NCBI RefSeq assembly: GCF_010389155.1
Contig: NC_057763.1
Span: forward strand, 4,340,649-4,404,648
Origin: Erigeron canadensis
Lineage: Eukaryota > Streptophyta > Magnoliopsida > Asterales > Asteraceae
Reading direction: 5' to 3'
DNA: 64,000 nt
Shown: piece after piece, positions 1-12,797 of the stretch
How positions within the stretch are numbered: position 1 is the first letter of the stretch
Layout of the letters: the number at the start of each line of letters is the position of its first letter
Program-made: the position numbers and the translations under genes
The notes under the pieces: model-generated
The model's database searches: none
What the model saw: the letters and a program-made list of their open reading frames with translations, nothing else
What the model was told of the DNA's origin: nothing

Positions 1-240
1 GCATAAGAAACGGCCATGAAAGATTATTTGTTAAACAGAACTTTGCAAAAACACAATCAAATTTAGTTAGTGACATTGAAACGTAAGTCTTGCAATATAC
101 TTTGATCAAAGACTATTATAATTATTATAACCAATGATGGGATTTAAGCCAACAAATTGAAAGTATATAGATTTAAGATTCACGAGTAGACTATTATAGA
201 TTATGATAAATTTGTTTAATAAAAAGAATACTTTGTTTAA

Positions 241-547
241 TTAAAATAAGGGTTTAGTATTTCGGGGTGTAAGTAACTTTTACACTTTTTTCTATTATGT
301 GAATGTAACTTTCATTTGGTTCATTGTATGTAACTAACTCGTTAAATTGAACGATTAATGTAAAAGTGTATACATGGCACACCATATGAGCTGTCACGTA
401 GAAGTTTTTGATTGGTCAACGAAAAATTTTTACATTAATCGTTCAAATTTAGAGGGTTAGTTACATATAATGAACCAAATAAAGTTACATTTACGCAATA
501 AAAAAAATGTAAAACTTATGCTTCCAGATATTTAACCCTTAAAATAA
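241..547. mobile_element. Mutator-type foldback MITE with 9-bp TSD
   Basis: The element spans 250-538. Its two arms, about 120 bp each, are near-perfect inverted repeats that share the block GTTCATTGTATGTAACTAAC and its inverted, slightly diverged partner near 460-475. Only about 50 bp lie between the arms. The termini read GGGTTTAGTATT on the left and, inverted, GGGTTAAATATC on the right. The element is flanked by the identical 9-bp TTAAAATAA at 241-249 and 539-547. A 9-bp duplication is characteristic of Mutator-like transposition, so this is most likely a non-autonomous MULE derivative. It has no coding capacity. Confidence 0.85.
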
Positions 548-757
548 ATAGCAGTGAAGTGTTTAAAGCATTATAAATTTATAGGCATTGGATAAAAAAT
601 ACTTATAATGATGAAATTTTTTTGAAGCCTATACTTTGTAAGATGTTTGGCAAAATTACCCAAATTCTATTTTTCTTGTTTCTTTCCCTCCGACCAAATC
701 TCTTCTATAAATAAAGAAGCATTGTTTTTTAAAGATATTTTTAGTAAATTTCCTATG

Positions 758-1453
758 TGGCCAACTAGGGGTGTTCATCGGTTCGGTTTTTGGTTATTTG
801 GTCTATTTGGTTCGGGTTTTTCAGTTTTTTTATTTTTATTTTTCAAAACCACAACCAAACCAAAACCTAATTCGAAATAGAAAAACCAAACTGAAAACCA
901 AATTAGAATTCGGTTCGGTTTCGGTTTAAAACCGAAAAAACCAAATATGAAAAATACAAATTTACCATTTCTTTTTGTCTAAGTTGTGATTAACCAATAT
1001 AGGTTCATAATTTCAATTTTCACCAAAGTAGTAAATTTAAACCATATGGATAAACAAATAACATAAGTGAAACAACTAAACTCTTGTTTGTCATCATTAT
1101 TAAAAATTATTCATCAAAATTTAATTTATTTAATTTCATAAAAAAAGTTAATATGATAAACAAATAGACATATAAAGTTAAAAATACATTAATAATTGTC
1201 CATAAAAAAAAACGAATTAAATATTTTTAATAATACATAATAGTAATATAAGTTATTTGGTTTTTTCGGTTTAATCAAATTCATTATCCTTTACCTATAA
1301 CCAAACCAAAATCCGAATGTATAATTCAGTTTCGGTTACAAACCAAACCCAAAACCAAATTCAAAAACGGTTTGGTTTTTTTTGGTTTTTTAAACGGTTC
1401 GGTTTACAGTTTAACCGGATAAAAATTAAACTGTGAACACCGCTATGGCCAAC
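758..1453. mobile_element. Non-autonomous hAT-type element, 8-bp TSD
   Basis: The element spans 766-1445 (680 bp). The left end TAGGGGTGTTCATCGG is matched by an inverted right end, TAGCGGTGTTCACAG, and the 8-bp target TGGCCAAC is duplicated exactly at 758-765 and 1446-1453. The subterminal DNA is rich in GGTTCGGTTT and GGTTTGGTTT motifs on both sides. The 8-bp TSD and short TIR fit hAT transposition. No transposase frame is present; the short open frame at 647-880 only crosses the left end. Confidence 0.85.
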
Positions 1454-4400
1454 CAGGACCTTTTCCTTATCTTAGTTTGTGATGTCATAATTTAATTGCA
1501 TAAAAATGTAGAATGCTCCACTTAAACGCCCATTTATTTTTCAGTGACTCAAACATCGATTTTTTTCTACCCTTTTTCTTTCTTTCTTTTCCCAATGAAT
1601 CTTTCATCTGTTTTTTCAAAGGATTTTCCTTAATACAAAAAGTTTCATGTTGATTATTTGAAGAAAAAAAACCCCATCCTAAATGCTGTTTTTGTTTATT
1701 TGATTTTTCATTAGCTAACAACAAACAATAATAATAAACCCCTTTTTGGTGGCCGAACAACAATTCTAATTGGAAACTAATTTCTAATCAATTTTTAATT
1801 GCTTATATATATAGATACTTTTTTTAAGGGTAATTGTTATCCAAAATTAGTGCATCACACTTTGCTATCGAGGCAAAGACCACAACTGAAGCTTAAGAAA
1901 GCTGATGTTTAAGCACATGATGGTTTACCTTATGATTTATCTCTTCCATTGTGACTTGTGAGGTTTATAAAAGTCATCGATCGTCTTTGTTTAAAGAAGT
2001 CTGAGTTTGCTTTTATGGTTGGTTCTCGGCTAGAAACATGAAAGTCAGTGTGTCATGGGATGTGAGGATAGATCATTTTGTTGTCAACATTCTATAACTG
2101 ACATACTATTATATGATGTCTATTATACACAAGGATCATGATGATGATCATTGTTTTCGTTCTTCTCTGTTGTGATGGTCACATAGGCTAGCTTGGAAAT
2201 ATTATGTACATGACCCTTCTGCTAACATCATCTTGAAGGTGTCATGCATTATGTGTACTGTGTTGTACTTTTATACATGGTAGTGTTTTATATATGTTTT
2301 CTGTTTTAGCATTTGGTCTTAGTCTGTCTTTTATTTTGTTGTATATCTATTTTACATAATGTAGTTTTAGGTTTTTCTTTGTAATACATCTAAATTTATC
2401 ATGTGTATATGTATGGTTATGTACTTTTAATATATTTTGTTAATGAAATAGTCTCCAGTTTACAAAAGACATAGTCTTTTATTTTTGTTTTCCTCTTTCT
2501 TGGTTACTTTTTTAATACAAGTCATTAATACATTTTTTTAAAAAGCCCGGGTTAAACCCGAATTGATTTAAGTGACACAATAGAGTGAAACTTTTTAGTG
2601 AAAGATTTCAAAGTTAATAGTTATAGACCTCTATCAAATTTAGAAACTTGATGTGTAGCTCTTACCCTTTTTGCTCTCGGTTGAATGAATGCCGCACCTA
2701 AAAAAAAATGACTTTTACATATGATCAAGTATACAAATTTTTGGCTTTATCACTTTAGATGTTGATGAATCATGGTTAATATCACATTTATTTTCAAGTT
2801 ATCCAATCATCTATCTTTTATAATACATATATATCCTCAAATGTGACTTTAGTATATGATGATATTAGATTGTAAGTATTTATTTTAGGGATTCATTTAT
2901 CTTTTATATTCCTTATTGTAGATCGTAAGTGTTACTGGAATTTATGATAATGCACATTTATAATATACTAAAAACTTATGTGGATGTATAAGTGTTTTAT
3001 GCGTGGAATGTACAAGTTCTTATAACACATAATATTTTTTTACCGCTCTTTCAGTTTAACCCCTTAAACTTTCTATCTTTTAACTTTTGTCCCACATTAA
3101 AGTTTTCGTTTGTATTTTCTTGATACTAAATTTTGGATTATCATAATTTTATTAAACAACTTTCACACAGTACGGTTTTACTTTAATTTTTATCCGCCTT
3201 TTTATATATCTAATGTTTTTAATATATTCCTAAAAGCTTATGTAAATGTACAAGTTTTTTATGCATGAAATATACAAGTTTCTATAGTACATAATAATTT
3301 TTACTAGTTTTTAATTTAACCCCCTAACATTTTTGGTTCTTATGTTTTTACCAAGAAAACTTTCACACAATTATGGTTTTACTTTTAACTTTTATCCATT
3401 TTTTTTATAAATCTAACGGTTTTATAATATAATAAGTTTTATCATCTTTACGTCTTACGTTCATGTAATATTTAAAGCGTTCATATAACGCATAATAATA
3501 TTTACCAATTTTCATTTCTTCCTAAGGTTTCTATCTTTTAACTTTTGTTTCACATCAAAGTTTTCGTTTCATTTTCTTGACACTTAACTTTGGGTTCTTA
3601 TGTTTTTATCAAACAACTTTTACACAGTTACGGTTCTATCTTTAAACATTTGATTTTTTATATTTTCATCCGTCTTTTTATATATAATACATTCATGTAA
3701 CATTTAAAACATTCATATAGTTATTGTATATATTTTTTTATATCTTATTATTAATTTTTTACATTTTTTTTTATTGTTATTGTTATATATTTAATTGTCT
3801 TTTTTAAATTTCGGTTTAAATATTTGACATAAATCCAGGTCTATAATATTGTCGTATAAAAGCGTATGTCGCAGCCACGCGCGAGTTAAAAAACTAGATA
3901 GTTCTAAATTCTCTCTTCACTATGCTGACTTTTATTTAAGTGAATAGAGTTACACGTATTAATTATTATTAGAATTATTTAATTTGTCCATTTATTATTA
4001 GTATTATTATTTAATTGTTCATCTATTATTATTTTTAATTAAAATTTGGGGTGTTACATTAGGAACTCATTTTGGAACGTAAATAAACATGTTTCAAACA
4101 TAACCCACTTAGTAAACTCGATTCATAACACCAAACAAGGTCCCAAACCCGTTTTGACCTAAATCAAACGCCATAAATCCTAGTTTTGACCTAACTCGGT
4201 TTTGGCACCCAAAATTCAGCCAAGACTCTATCAAATAGACCAAGAACAAGTTTATTAATGTAAAATGGTGAGTTTAAGTGATATTTGAAGTACCAAATTT
4301 CCCCCAAGAGATGAAATCCGAATTTGAGTTAGATAAGGAGAATTCTTCTACTTGGCGACCCAATTCTTTGATATGATGTAAAGATGATGAAGAAAATGGT

Positions 4401-5373
4401 GTTTCCAACACTAATCTAACTTGAACAATGAATTAAATGTTAGAATTCTTAGAGAGAGAAGAGTGTATGTATGTGTGCATCTAGTTAGAGAGAAAGTGAG
4501 ATGAGTGATGAGTAAATGGATAAGAAATAAATAAGTGGTGAGTGAATGGATAAGAATTTTGGGAGGTTAGGGTTAGGTAAGTCTTGTGGCTCATGGGTTA
4601 GATCCATGGGTGATCCATTTCACTTTTCTAACTAATCAAACATCGACAAGTATCATATTATCAAATAAGTCGGCCCAAACGACACCGTTTAATCTATAAC
4701 ATGTTATTAAATTCCAAAATGGGCTTCATCTATACTACTAACTTTATTTTGTTAGTCACGTTACATGTAAAGTCAAATGGACGGATGTTATATGATGCTT
4801 ATAGATGGACCTAAGGATCGTCTGATTGCATTCTAGATTTTTAGACTTTTTATATAAACATCATGTAATTTCTTTATATAATATCCATTTACAATTTTGT
4901 TTCAATTGAATCTCACGTTTCCGTCACTAGTGAGGTGTTACAGTTTGATTGGACAAATTGCAACTCATCATTCATATACTCTTTATCATAAACATTTACC
5001 ATTGTTTAGGGGTATAAGCCGATAAGGCATCACTTTAGAATTAAACTTTATTTGAACAAATAAAATGTACAGTAGCATTTTTACATGGACTAACCTGAGA
5101 AATTGTGTCAGCTATTGTAGTTTAGAGGGAAAAACACACCCCTACCATTTACAATTACTTGCACATTATTAAACAAAGATAAAATACATAACAAACCAAA
5201 AATGTTCCTACAAGTTGGGTCATCTCATCTTGTCAATTCTTTAAGGTCCCATTTATTAGTTAGTTGCGATTCCACTCGATCTCCTTGATACCATGATCAT
5301 TTGGCTTACAAGTAACCAGAACGGGATTCAAATGCTAGAGGCTTTCATTGGAAAGAGACTTGTAACATACCGA
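1446..5373. other. Gene-free stretch with decayed repeats
   Basis: I see no coding exon here. About 2990-3700 holds three diverged copies of a roughly 200-260 bp unit, recognised by repeated phrases such as CACATAATA followed by TTTTTACC, and CTTTCACACA. This array ends near 3866-3897 in a GC-rich stretch followed by AAAAAACTAG, which resembles a Helitron 3' end but is weak. The pieces GGGGTGTTACA near 4048 and GAGGTGTTACAG near 4931 look like TG...CA ends of minus-strand LTRs. The region 1850-2460 is anonymous AT-rich sequence. Confidence 0.5.
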
Positions 5374-8300
5374 TCAAGCAACTGCATTCCCAACTGGCCC
5401 TAAGTTGTTGATGTCAGATTCATCTGATGGTTCAAGTGACAAAGAAACCAAAAAAGATGAAACTAATTATTGAGTATGGAAAAAACTCTAACAAGTTATA
5501 CTATTTTATCAAACTACAGAGTTTATAAAAATTATATTCATTGAGATCCGAAAATAAAACGAATACAAGCAGCATATGTATAGACCTAGGCTATCAACTA
5601 ACTAGAAACTAATTACAAGAATGGCCTCTAACTATATAGCTATATACATATATACTAACATATATGCTGCGTGAATAAAAAAATCAAACATATAGGGTAA
5701 GGGTTATCGACTTACCAAAGGGGATTCTTTGAACAAAGAAGCATGCCCCGATTACTATATAGGCAAGCACAAGAGTCACTCCTTTCATGTAATGTGAACT
5801 TCCATCCTGCATATGATTTTTACCACATTTAGTTGATTTGCTATTTAGTTAATTTAAATCTTTTTGTGAATTTCCTAATAAGTGTACATAAATTCAATGG
5901 TTACTAACCAAAGTTAATTACAACGAAAAAAATGACATATATGTTAAAACCTACCTGTAAAGCGAATGCAGTAATCAGAATTGAGAAGCCAAGACAACTA
6001 GTTTCAAGAAGTCCAAAATCAAGACTCATTGGTATTCCCATTATCCAAGCCATAATTACACACAAAGGAACCTGATTCAGTTTCATATATAATACAACGT
6101 GTTAGAGCTCTCGTTACCATAAGATATAATCGTATCACAGGAATTATCACAATGTTCTTACCACAAACATCAAGATTTGAGATGCAGAACCCATAGCAAC
6201 ACCAAGAGATATGTCCTGCACAGTCATGATAAAGTTAAAGACACCAAAACATTGCAAGTGGTGATGATTTGAACTGTAAATTTGAAAAATGCATCTTAAA
6301 GACATTTGAGAAGTGTAAGTATTTTACCAGTTTATTCTTGAAGGCAAATATAACAGAACCAGCATGTTCTGCTGCGTTACCGACTATTGGTAACAATATT
6401 ATGCTGATAAAGTTCACAGATATTCCCCAAGTTTCTGATGCATCCTGATTCACAAGGTATGAACAGATATGTGAGTGTGTATATATATATAGTAACACCA
6501 TACAACTATTTACGTTCATGGAACTGGAATACCTCAATTGTGCCCACAACATATTCGGATAAAATGGATATGAGTATTGTCATCAGGCCTAACCATATAA
6601 ATGCACTCCAAACGCCTATCGATGCTGTCTCCTTTTCAAGCTCTTCGTTATCAGCATCGTCGTCCTAATAAATTTTCAAAGACCCATCTTTCAGAAACAG
6701 TTTACGTATAAGTATTGTGTTTCGTGTCATTAAGTCAACAAGAAAGTCAAAGTAACAGACCTCTGGTGTTCCAAAAAGTTGGCTGTGAGTTTTCAGTTGA
6801 AAGAAAAGATATGCCACATATGCAAGCAGCATCACACTGCTGCTTGCCCTTGACAACTGAAGAACCGAAATCTGATCTGCTATGGGTATGTTCGTTGGGT
6901 GGAGATTAAACAACAACGGTGTAACCTGGCAAAGCAGCCCAAGCATAAGTAGCAACGTGTTTGCATCCGCCTGCTTCTGTTGTCATAAAACAAGACGTAA
7001 AGTAAAAACAGATTAGTATCGTACGCAAATAAACGAGATTTATGAGTTATAAATCGAAGAAAGGATAGGTGTAGTTACATGGTCAAATTTTTGTTCTTTA
7101 TCAATATTGGCAATGCCACCACAAAAGAGAGATGACCCAAGAACAAGGAGAAGGTTTGAAATGATGGAACCCAAAAGAGAGTATTTTAGCACATGAATTT
7201 TCCTTTGATGGAGAGCAAATATTGCTATTATCAACTCTGTTGCATTCCCACATGTTGCATTCACTAGCCCTCCCACTACACATATAACAATTTCAATCTC
7301 TATCAGAAAATATATATAGTTTCATACAACTTTAATTAAGCAGAAAATCTTATATTTGAGACATTGAGGAACTGATTTAGTAGCCAACATCTTTATATCT
7401 TTTTTGTCTAGTGCTAATTAAGATTAGTATTTGTATGTAACTTCTGTTTAACAACCTAAATTGAGTAAACAAATTAATTGTTGTTTGTTGGTATTCAGGT
7501 ATTCAAGTCACTAGCCTTACATAGTTACATAGATAAAAACAACAAAAGAATATTTTGCAACAAAAATAATACTTGTTTAAAGACCACAAAAAACAATTTT
7601 CCATGAACCAATATACCTACAAATTACTGTAGGCCCCGGCCACAAGTAAGTGACAAACATGTTTTTATATTATACGATGCCAAAGAATGTGTGAGAAAAA
7701 CCAATATTTTGTATATAATCTACTCTTACATAATATTGTCATGTTTAAAGCCATCATAGCAGGGTCTGGTTGACAAAATGTGATCCTTCATGCTTAAATA
7801 CTAACATCACATGGAGCAGGTGACACATGTAAGGCTTTTTAGACCATTCAGAGTGGTCTGCGTCACCGCTAGTCTTACTCATTGACACATCAAATAATCC
7901 CCCTAACTACTAATCCTACACAAGACCTTCAACCCACCACTAATCACCATCTGGTCTAAGACTCACCATTTATTTAAATGTACACTTTAAATAACAAAAC
8001 AAAGGCTCGTTATTGGCACCACGGACCCCTAACCACGAGTCCCGTGCATTGATATGGGTTCATGGTCTAGGAGAAACCGAGCCCTTCACCTCTCATTTGA
8101 GCCATTGTTAATGGTCTTAGTTTCAACTAGCTAGCTATTAAAAATATAGGATATATATATAGCTGAAAAACCATGTCTGAGAATCTCTCTTAGCTTTTGT
8201 TGTATTTTCATATAGTGTACAAACTAGATTTTAGACCCGTGTCTAAAATTGGACACGAGACTTACAATATTATTAATATTAAATTTCCATACATATAACT

Positions 8301-10225
8301 CAAAAAAGCTTTTAATTTCAAAGTTAAAAATATACATAAAAACTAACTGTTAATTTCAAATGTCTATCAAAACTCGTTACCCAAATCTCCTCCACCTCAA
8401 AAAGCTTTTCAAAATCATTTTCCACTTTAACATTTGAATAAAGTGATATTAGTTAGGGATGAAAGTGAAAATTAAATAAATAAATAAAACAAGCTGTTAA
8501 ATATACTATTACTTTTCCTCTTTAAACACTCGTTTTTGTCAAATATTTTCCTAATTTTTTTTTTTTTTTTTTTTTTGACAAAAGCTGTTATAACTCCAAT
8601 GGTGCAAGTCTCTAAAAGGTCTTTACAAACAACAAAAAGCGAATTAACTAAAGATGCTCTTATGAAAACTCCAATGTATATATAGTTGCAACTTTTATAA
8701 AGTACAAGTGACATTTAAATTTTTTTTTTTTTTACTTTTAGGTTATTTACCTTGTTCTACACATAAATCGAACTTATGTTGTATAATATAAAAGATAGTG
8801 TACGGATCATCATTTTGGCGATAGAAAACTTTATTGTTTTAACTTTTAACATATTAAACAAGTCATCATCCCATCACGTACCATTGGTCTAGCTAGTGTC
8901 ATAGTAGTTGGACTATGGTTTGATCACTCATAAATAATATTGTATGATTTTGAAATAAATAAATTTTGATATGATCTCTCTAGAAAAAGTATTCCTTAAA
9001 AACCATACCAACCAATTTGTCGTGACTTTTAAGTAATAAAAATACTAACTCAAGTGAAGAACAAAATAGGGAACTTTTTAAAACAAGGTCAACTTATACA
9101 TTTTTTAATTTCCTAACCTATTATAATAATTTTTGGTGGATTGTCGTTTTCATCTGAGATATGAGTGTGACTCTTTTACTTCAGTTAGTCCGAAAAAACT
9201 AAATTTCCATCTATGTGGTTTTCAAATGGATTTTTCAATATTATATGATCACAAGTTCACAACTTATAGATTTATAGAATCAAATAAAATAATTATAATA
9301 AGTATAAAATTCATTTTGCGAAATGAAGTATGCTCATAAAAAGTAATGAGAATTGAAGTATTACCTGTAGGACCTGTGAAGTATGCAATTTGTCTTTATT
9401 GAGTTGAATTTCAACGCACCAGTCAAAGATAAAAGCATAAGTTAGATTCACATGATAATTTTATTAACAAAATACATACACTATTATTATATAGATTCAA
9501 AATGAAACATATATGTGCATGAATCAAAAAATTGTTTAGACTCACTCTGTTAAAAAACTCAAACGTTCCGCAAGTGGAGTCAAGCCAAGCAAACTTAAAG
9601 CAAAAATCCATGGCTACAAAAAAACAAATTAATATAAAATAACTCCAATTAGATATATTTTACATCAACATTTCATAAAAAATGTATAATATATACTTTT
9701 ATACATTTACAATGCTACTAAAAGCTAAGAACCCAAATCTAATTAAAAAAAATGGAAGAGAGTTTTATATCCATTCATCCCAAAAAATATTAGACTCATT
9801 AACTATATTAGAGTACCAAATAAACGAATATTTAGCAAAACGTTACGGTGCTTTTTAAGGAGAAAACTTTATCATTTAAAAATTTTACTATACAAAAATA
9901 TATATTGATGAAACAAACTGTATATATATATCTAATCAATACTTACTCGACCGAAATTGTACCAATGAGCTACAAACGCCAATGGAATAGCGGGAAACAA
10001 CACAAAAAGTTTGGTCTCAAATATGACTTTTCGAACATTCGCTAGAAAAACTCTCAAAACTCGAAATCGAACACTAGACAGAACATCCATTTGTGATGTC
10101 GTTCGTAACAATGATTCTCTTGTTTTCACAACATCAGAAGGATGATGATGATGATGATCAATTGCCGATTTCATCATGTTGTTCTCCCCATTATTCTCTA
10201 AATCATAATTCTCTAATGAACCCAT
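5374..10225 (-). CDS. CAX: Vacuolar cation/proton exchanger (CAX, type IA)
   Basis: This gene encodes a Ca2+/H+ antiporter of the CaCA superfamily, expected in the tonoplast, where it loads Ca2+ (or other divalent cations) into the vacuole using the proton gradient. Eleven exons with GT-AG borders join without a frame break: 10225-9947, 9613-9546, 9393-9365, 7275-7079, 6976-6761, 6664-6533, 6444-6328, 6215-6162, 6071-5955, 5806-5716 and 5423-5374. They give 449 residues, a normal CAX length. The two selectivity repeats are present: GNATE at about residues 135-139 and GNAAEH at about 329-334. Between them lies the acidic loop [12 protein letters not shown] (about 264-275). The cytosolic N-terminus (about residues 1-70) carries a run of five His and the basic region typical of CAX1/CAX3 autoinhibitory tails. 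The ATG at 10225 was chosen because the in-frame sequence upstream is low-complexity UTR-like DNA. Intron 3 is about 2.1 kb and carries mobile DNA. CAX1, CAX3 and CAX4 types cannot be separated from sequence alone. Confidence 0.93.
7839..8119. mobile_element. Candidate Tourist-like MITE in CAX intron 3
   Basis: The left end GACCATTCAGAGTGGTC (from 7842) and the inverted right end GACCATTAACAATGGCTC (to 8116) form imperfect terminal inverted repeats. They are flanked by TTA at 7839-7841 and 8117-8119. A TTA duplication and a size of 275 bp fit PIF/Harbinger-derived Tourist MITEs, although a three-base duplication is weak evidence. The element lies in the 2.1-kb third intron of the cation exchanger gene and has no coding capacity. 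Confidence 0.5.
8224..8258 (-). mobile_element. Helitron 3' terminus in CAX intron 3
   Basis: Read on the minus strand, a hairpin with stem CGTGTC/GACACG (8238-8243 and 8252-8257) is followed by GGTCTAAAAT and then CTAG (8224-8227), with T as the next host base. A short hairpin a few bases upstream of CTRR, with T as the next host base, is the standard 3' signature of plant Helitrons. The element would extend to higher coordinates within the intron. Its 5' TC end was not identified. Confidence 0.6.
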
Positions 10226-10433
10226 ATATGATAATAAAATGTTGTTACACACACACACGCACACAAATAATAAGAAAAAAAAAACACATAGACAAATGTT
10301 TTGTGTGATGATATAATAATGTTGGTACAAACAAAAAAAGCACACACAAACTTAGACGAATGTTTAATGTGATCAAAATGAAAGGTGGTTTTTAATGTGA
10401 TGTATAGTGAAACTGTTTTCGGAATTTACTGAA

Positions 10434-10446
10434 GTACATATATAGA
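10434..10446 (-). promoter_or_regulatory. Candidate TATA box of the CAX gene
   Basis: On the minus strand this reads TCTATATATGTA, about 210 bases upstream of the chosen ATG at 10225. That distance would allow a 5' UTR of roughly 180 bases. It is the best TATA-like string near the gene, but AT-rich DNA makes chance matches common. Confidence 0.35.
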
Positions 10447-11002
10447 GAAAGTTGTATGTATAAGATTTTAGATAAAGATTGTGAAAGTTCCCGGAAGTTT
10501 CGTGTTATGAGATTTGTTTTGGTGTTTTGTAATGAGGGGTTGATAGATGAAGAACACGTTTATGTTTACTCGAAACGGCAACCGCTGTTTGGTGGCTATA
10601 AATACAGAAATGTTACTAGTTTCAGTCTGCAAAATGCATGAAGTTATTGTGTCTTTATATGGGGAATTAATAGACCATATCATAATTGGTTTTTTTTTTT
10701 TCCTCTTCTAAACTTTATATTATATCACAATTGTTTTAGTTTATTATATTACTCATAGTTTAGGCTATCTATATATACTTAAACAACTGTTTGGTTTTTT
10801 AAACTAAACTAAATCGATAAAGTGACTAAATAGTTAAAAAAAATTATATATATAGATTAAATGAATACATTATTTTTTGTTTACTAATTTTAAAAAATAA
10901 ACCCTTTTAATAAATTAATAATATTTGAAATTAAGTCATAATTTTTTTATTAAAACCCTAACAAACACAATATAAGACCATGAATTTCAGAGTAAAATGT
11001 CG

Positions 11003-11368
11003 TCTATTAATTTTTTTTTATAAAACAAATTATCTCTCCCCCTTTTTAATTTTTTTATCTTTAAAATACTCAAAATACTCTTAACTTTTAACACATTCTC
11101 AATCCACACACTAAAATTACCTAAAAGATCCCTAAAATATTTATCAACGTCATCTATTCAAACTACCTATTTTTTTATATACTAATTTAAATATTTTATC
11201 AAATATATTTATAATATTCTTAGTAAAATTATTTACAACATACATCTTTTGAGCCTTAAAATAACCACATTACCTCATTTCACATTAATAATCACATAGT
11301 TACCACCACCACCATCACATGTCACCGTCACCGTCACAGCGCACCGTATTGTGCGAGTACCTTTCTCG
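11003..11368 (+). mobile_element. Mini-Helitron-like element, copy 1
   Basis: The 3' end has CACCGTATTGTGCGAGTAC followed by CTCG and then T. The same layout is seen at 55944 and 60533. ACC/CACC-rich sequence precedes the terminus, as in the other two copies. The 5' end is uncertain; TC at 11003 is a guess, because the expected A immediately before TC is not present. Confidence 0.45.
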
Positions 11369-11465
11369 TATAAAGAAAAACAAATCGTTTAAATATAACA
11401 ATTAATGTTTCTTTTTATAATACAATAAATTAACATATTACTTTAACTGACAACAATAAAAACAT

Positions 11466-11501
11466 TAAATACAGCCCTTAGGGCTGTATTTAGCATTTCC
11501 C
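11466..11501 (-). repeat. Palindromic terminus of a Mutator-type MITE family
   Basis: TAAATACAGCCC (11466-11477) and its exact inverse GGGCTGTATTTA (11481-11492) are separated by TTA. The outer sequence, read on the minus strand, is GGGAAATGC before TAAATACAG. That is the same kind of terminus as in the complete 154-bp element at 61344-61497. No second end was found within this window, so this is a single-ended or truncated copy. Confidence 0.6.
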
Positions 11502-12210
11502 AAAAAATAATAAACGATTGAAAGTTAACAATAAATAAAATAAAATGTATCATAAATTAACCGAACAACACTTGAATAGTGCTTTACCTTTTTTTTATGT
11601 TTCAAACTAATTAATGTTCCTTTTACTCGTATATGTTTCAAATTCATTGGCAAATCTTTTATTGTCCTAAATTAACGTTACACTTGCTCTAGCCGGACAA
11701 AACCCTCCCAAAAGTTGTAGTCTTCGTAATCGTCCAAACAATGACGATTTGGTTGAAAATCCCCAATGCGACCAACTTTGCAACTTAACCTTAGGAGACA
11801 AGATGAATACGTTGAGTCTTATGACGATGAATGAGATAAAGGAGTTAAGATGATAGGTTGTTTCACTTATGAGTCTCCTACAAAGATACTTTGGAGACTC
11901 TAACTTGAAAACCAAAGTTTTAGTTAGGGATGTTTATCGGACGATTCAAATCTATCAAAATCGAGATATTTGGATTGGTTTGGAGGGAGGATATTTGGAT
12001 TGGTTTGGAGGGATTCAGCTGTTAAAGTCTGATTCAAGTACTTAAGTTTTGAGAAAACCATATTGTTTGGTTATATAATTGCAATCATAAAAATTTAAAA
12101 TGTAAGCCCTTGTGGTAATTTCGAAAATGAGTATTTTGATTGTGAAAAAAACACTAATGAATTAGGTTGTAAGGTTTTTTATGATGTATAGCAAATTTCA
12201 TAAAACTTTG

Positions 12211-12797
12211 TGATAGCAATTTGCTAATTAGTTTGATTCAAATTACCCGAAATTATAATGCTACGAAAATAACAACAATCACACTAGTTACAAGTACACC
12301 ACTAACTTGATTATTGAGCAGTTAACTAACCTCAAGATGCTTGATACAGACTCACCATAAGGACCTGTGATTAGGTTTCCAAGATCACCTCTCAAATTAC
12401 TGCTGAAATATTGAGATAGCAATGGAAAATACCCTTCGTAAAGAGTAACTGTAATTGGAATAATTCAAGTTTGCCCCTCAATCTTTTCCAAAGCAGTACA
12501 TAAATATTCAGAAGAAAAAACTACCCACTACATTACATGACCACGTGTTCCTAAACTTGTGGTTGACTAGAATAATAAAAAAGACTAATCCATAATTTAC
12601 TAAATAATATCTGAAAGCATGTAAATAATATAAAAAGGAGAACTTGGCCTCAATTGTTGGATTCTTTTATTGATTCTTCATTTTGGGCCAGAGTAACCCA
12701 CTTCTGTTTTGAGCTTGAACTTCCACTTGAATCTTTGATTAAGTTGCTAGAATCGGGATTGATGTTCATTGAGTTAGCAATCTGTGTATTTCCATCA
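12211..12797 (-). repeat. 3' LTR of the Ty3/gypsy element
   Basis: This 587-bp LTR has TG...CA termini (plus-strand TGATAGCAATTT ... TTCCATCA) and is repeated with about 95% identity at 18730-19315. The last part of the integrase reading frame (to 12650) runs into it. Confidence 0.9.

Larger units (their letters stand above)
10447..12205. other. Gene-free stretch between CAX and the Ty3 element
   Basis: No exon is supported here. The stretch holds a mini-Helitron-like copy (about 11003-11368), a perfect 12-bp-arm palindrome at 11466-11492, and a 26-bp tandem duplication at about 11964-12015 (units beginning GATATTTGGATTGG). The rest is anonymous AT-rich sequence. Confidence 0.5.

Noticed and set aside
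647..880. 77-codon plus-strand ORF
   Set aside because: It crosses the left border of the hAT-type element and encodes low-complexity Phe/Lys-rich peptide from the repeat ends.
1485..1763. 92-codon minus-strand ORF
   Set aside because: It has Lys-rich low-complexity composition, no recognisable domain, and no promoter or splice context.
6438..6909. Plus-strand ORFs opposite the CAX exons
   Set aside because: They are antisense shadows of CAX exons 5-7, whose minus-strand exons have correct splice borders and CAX motifs.
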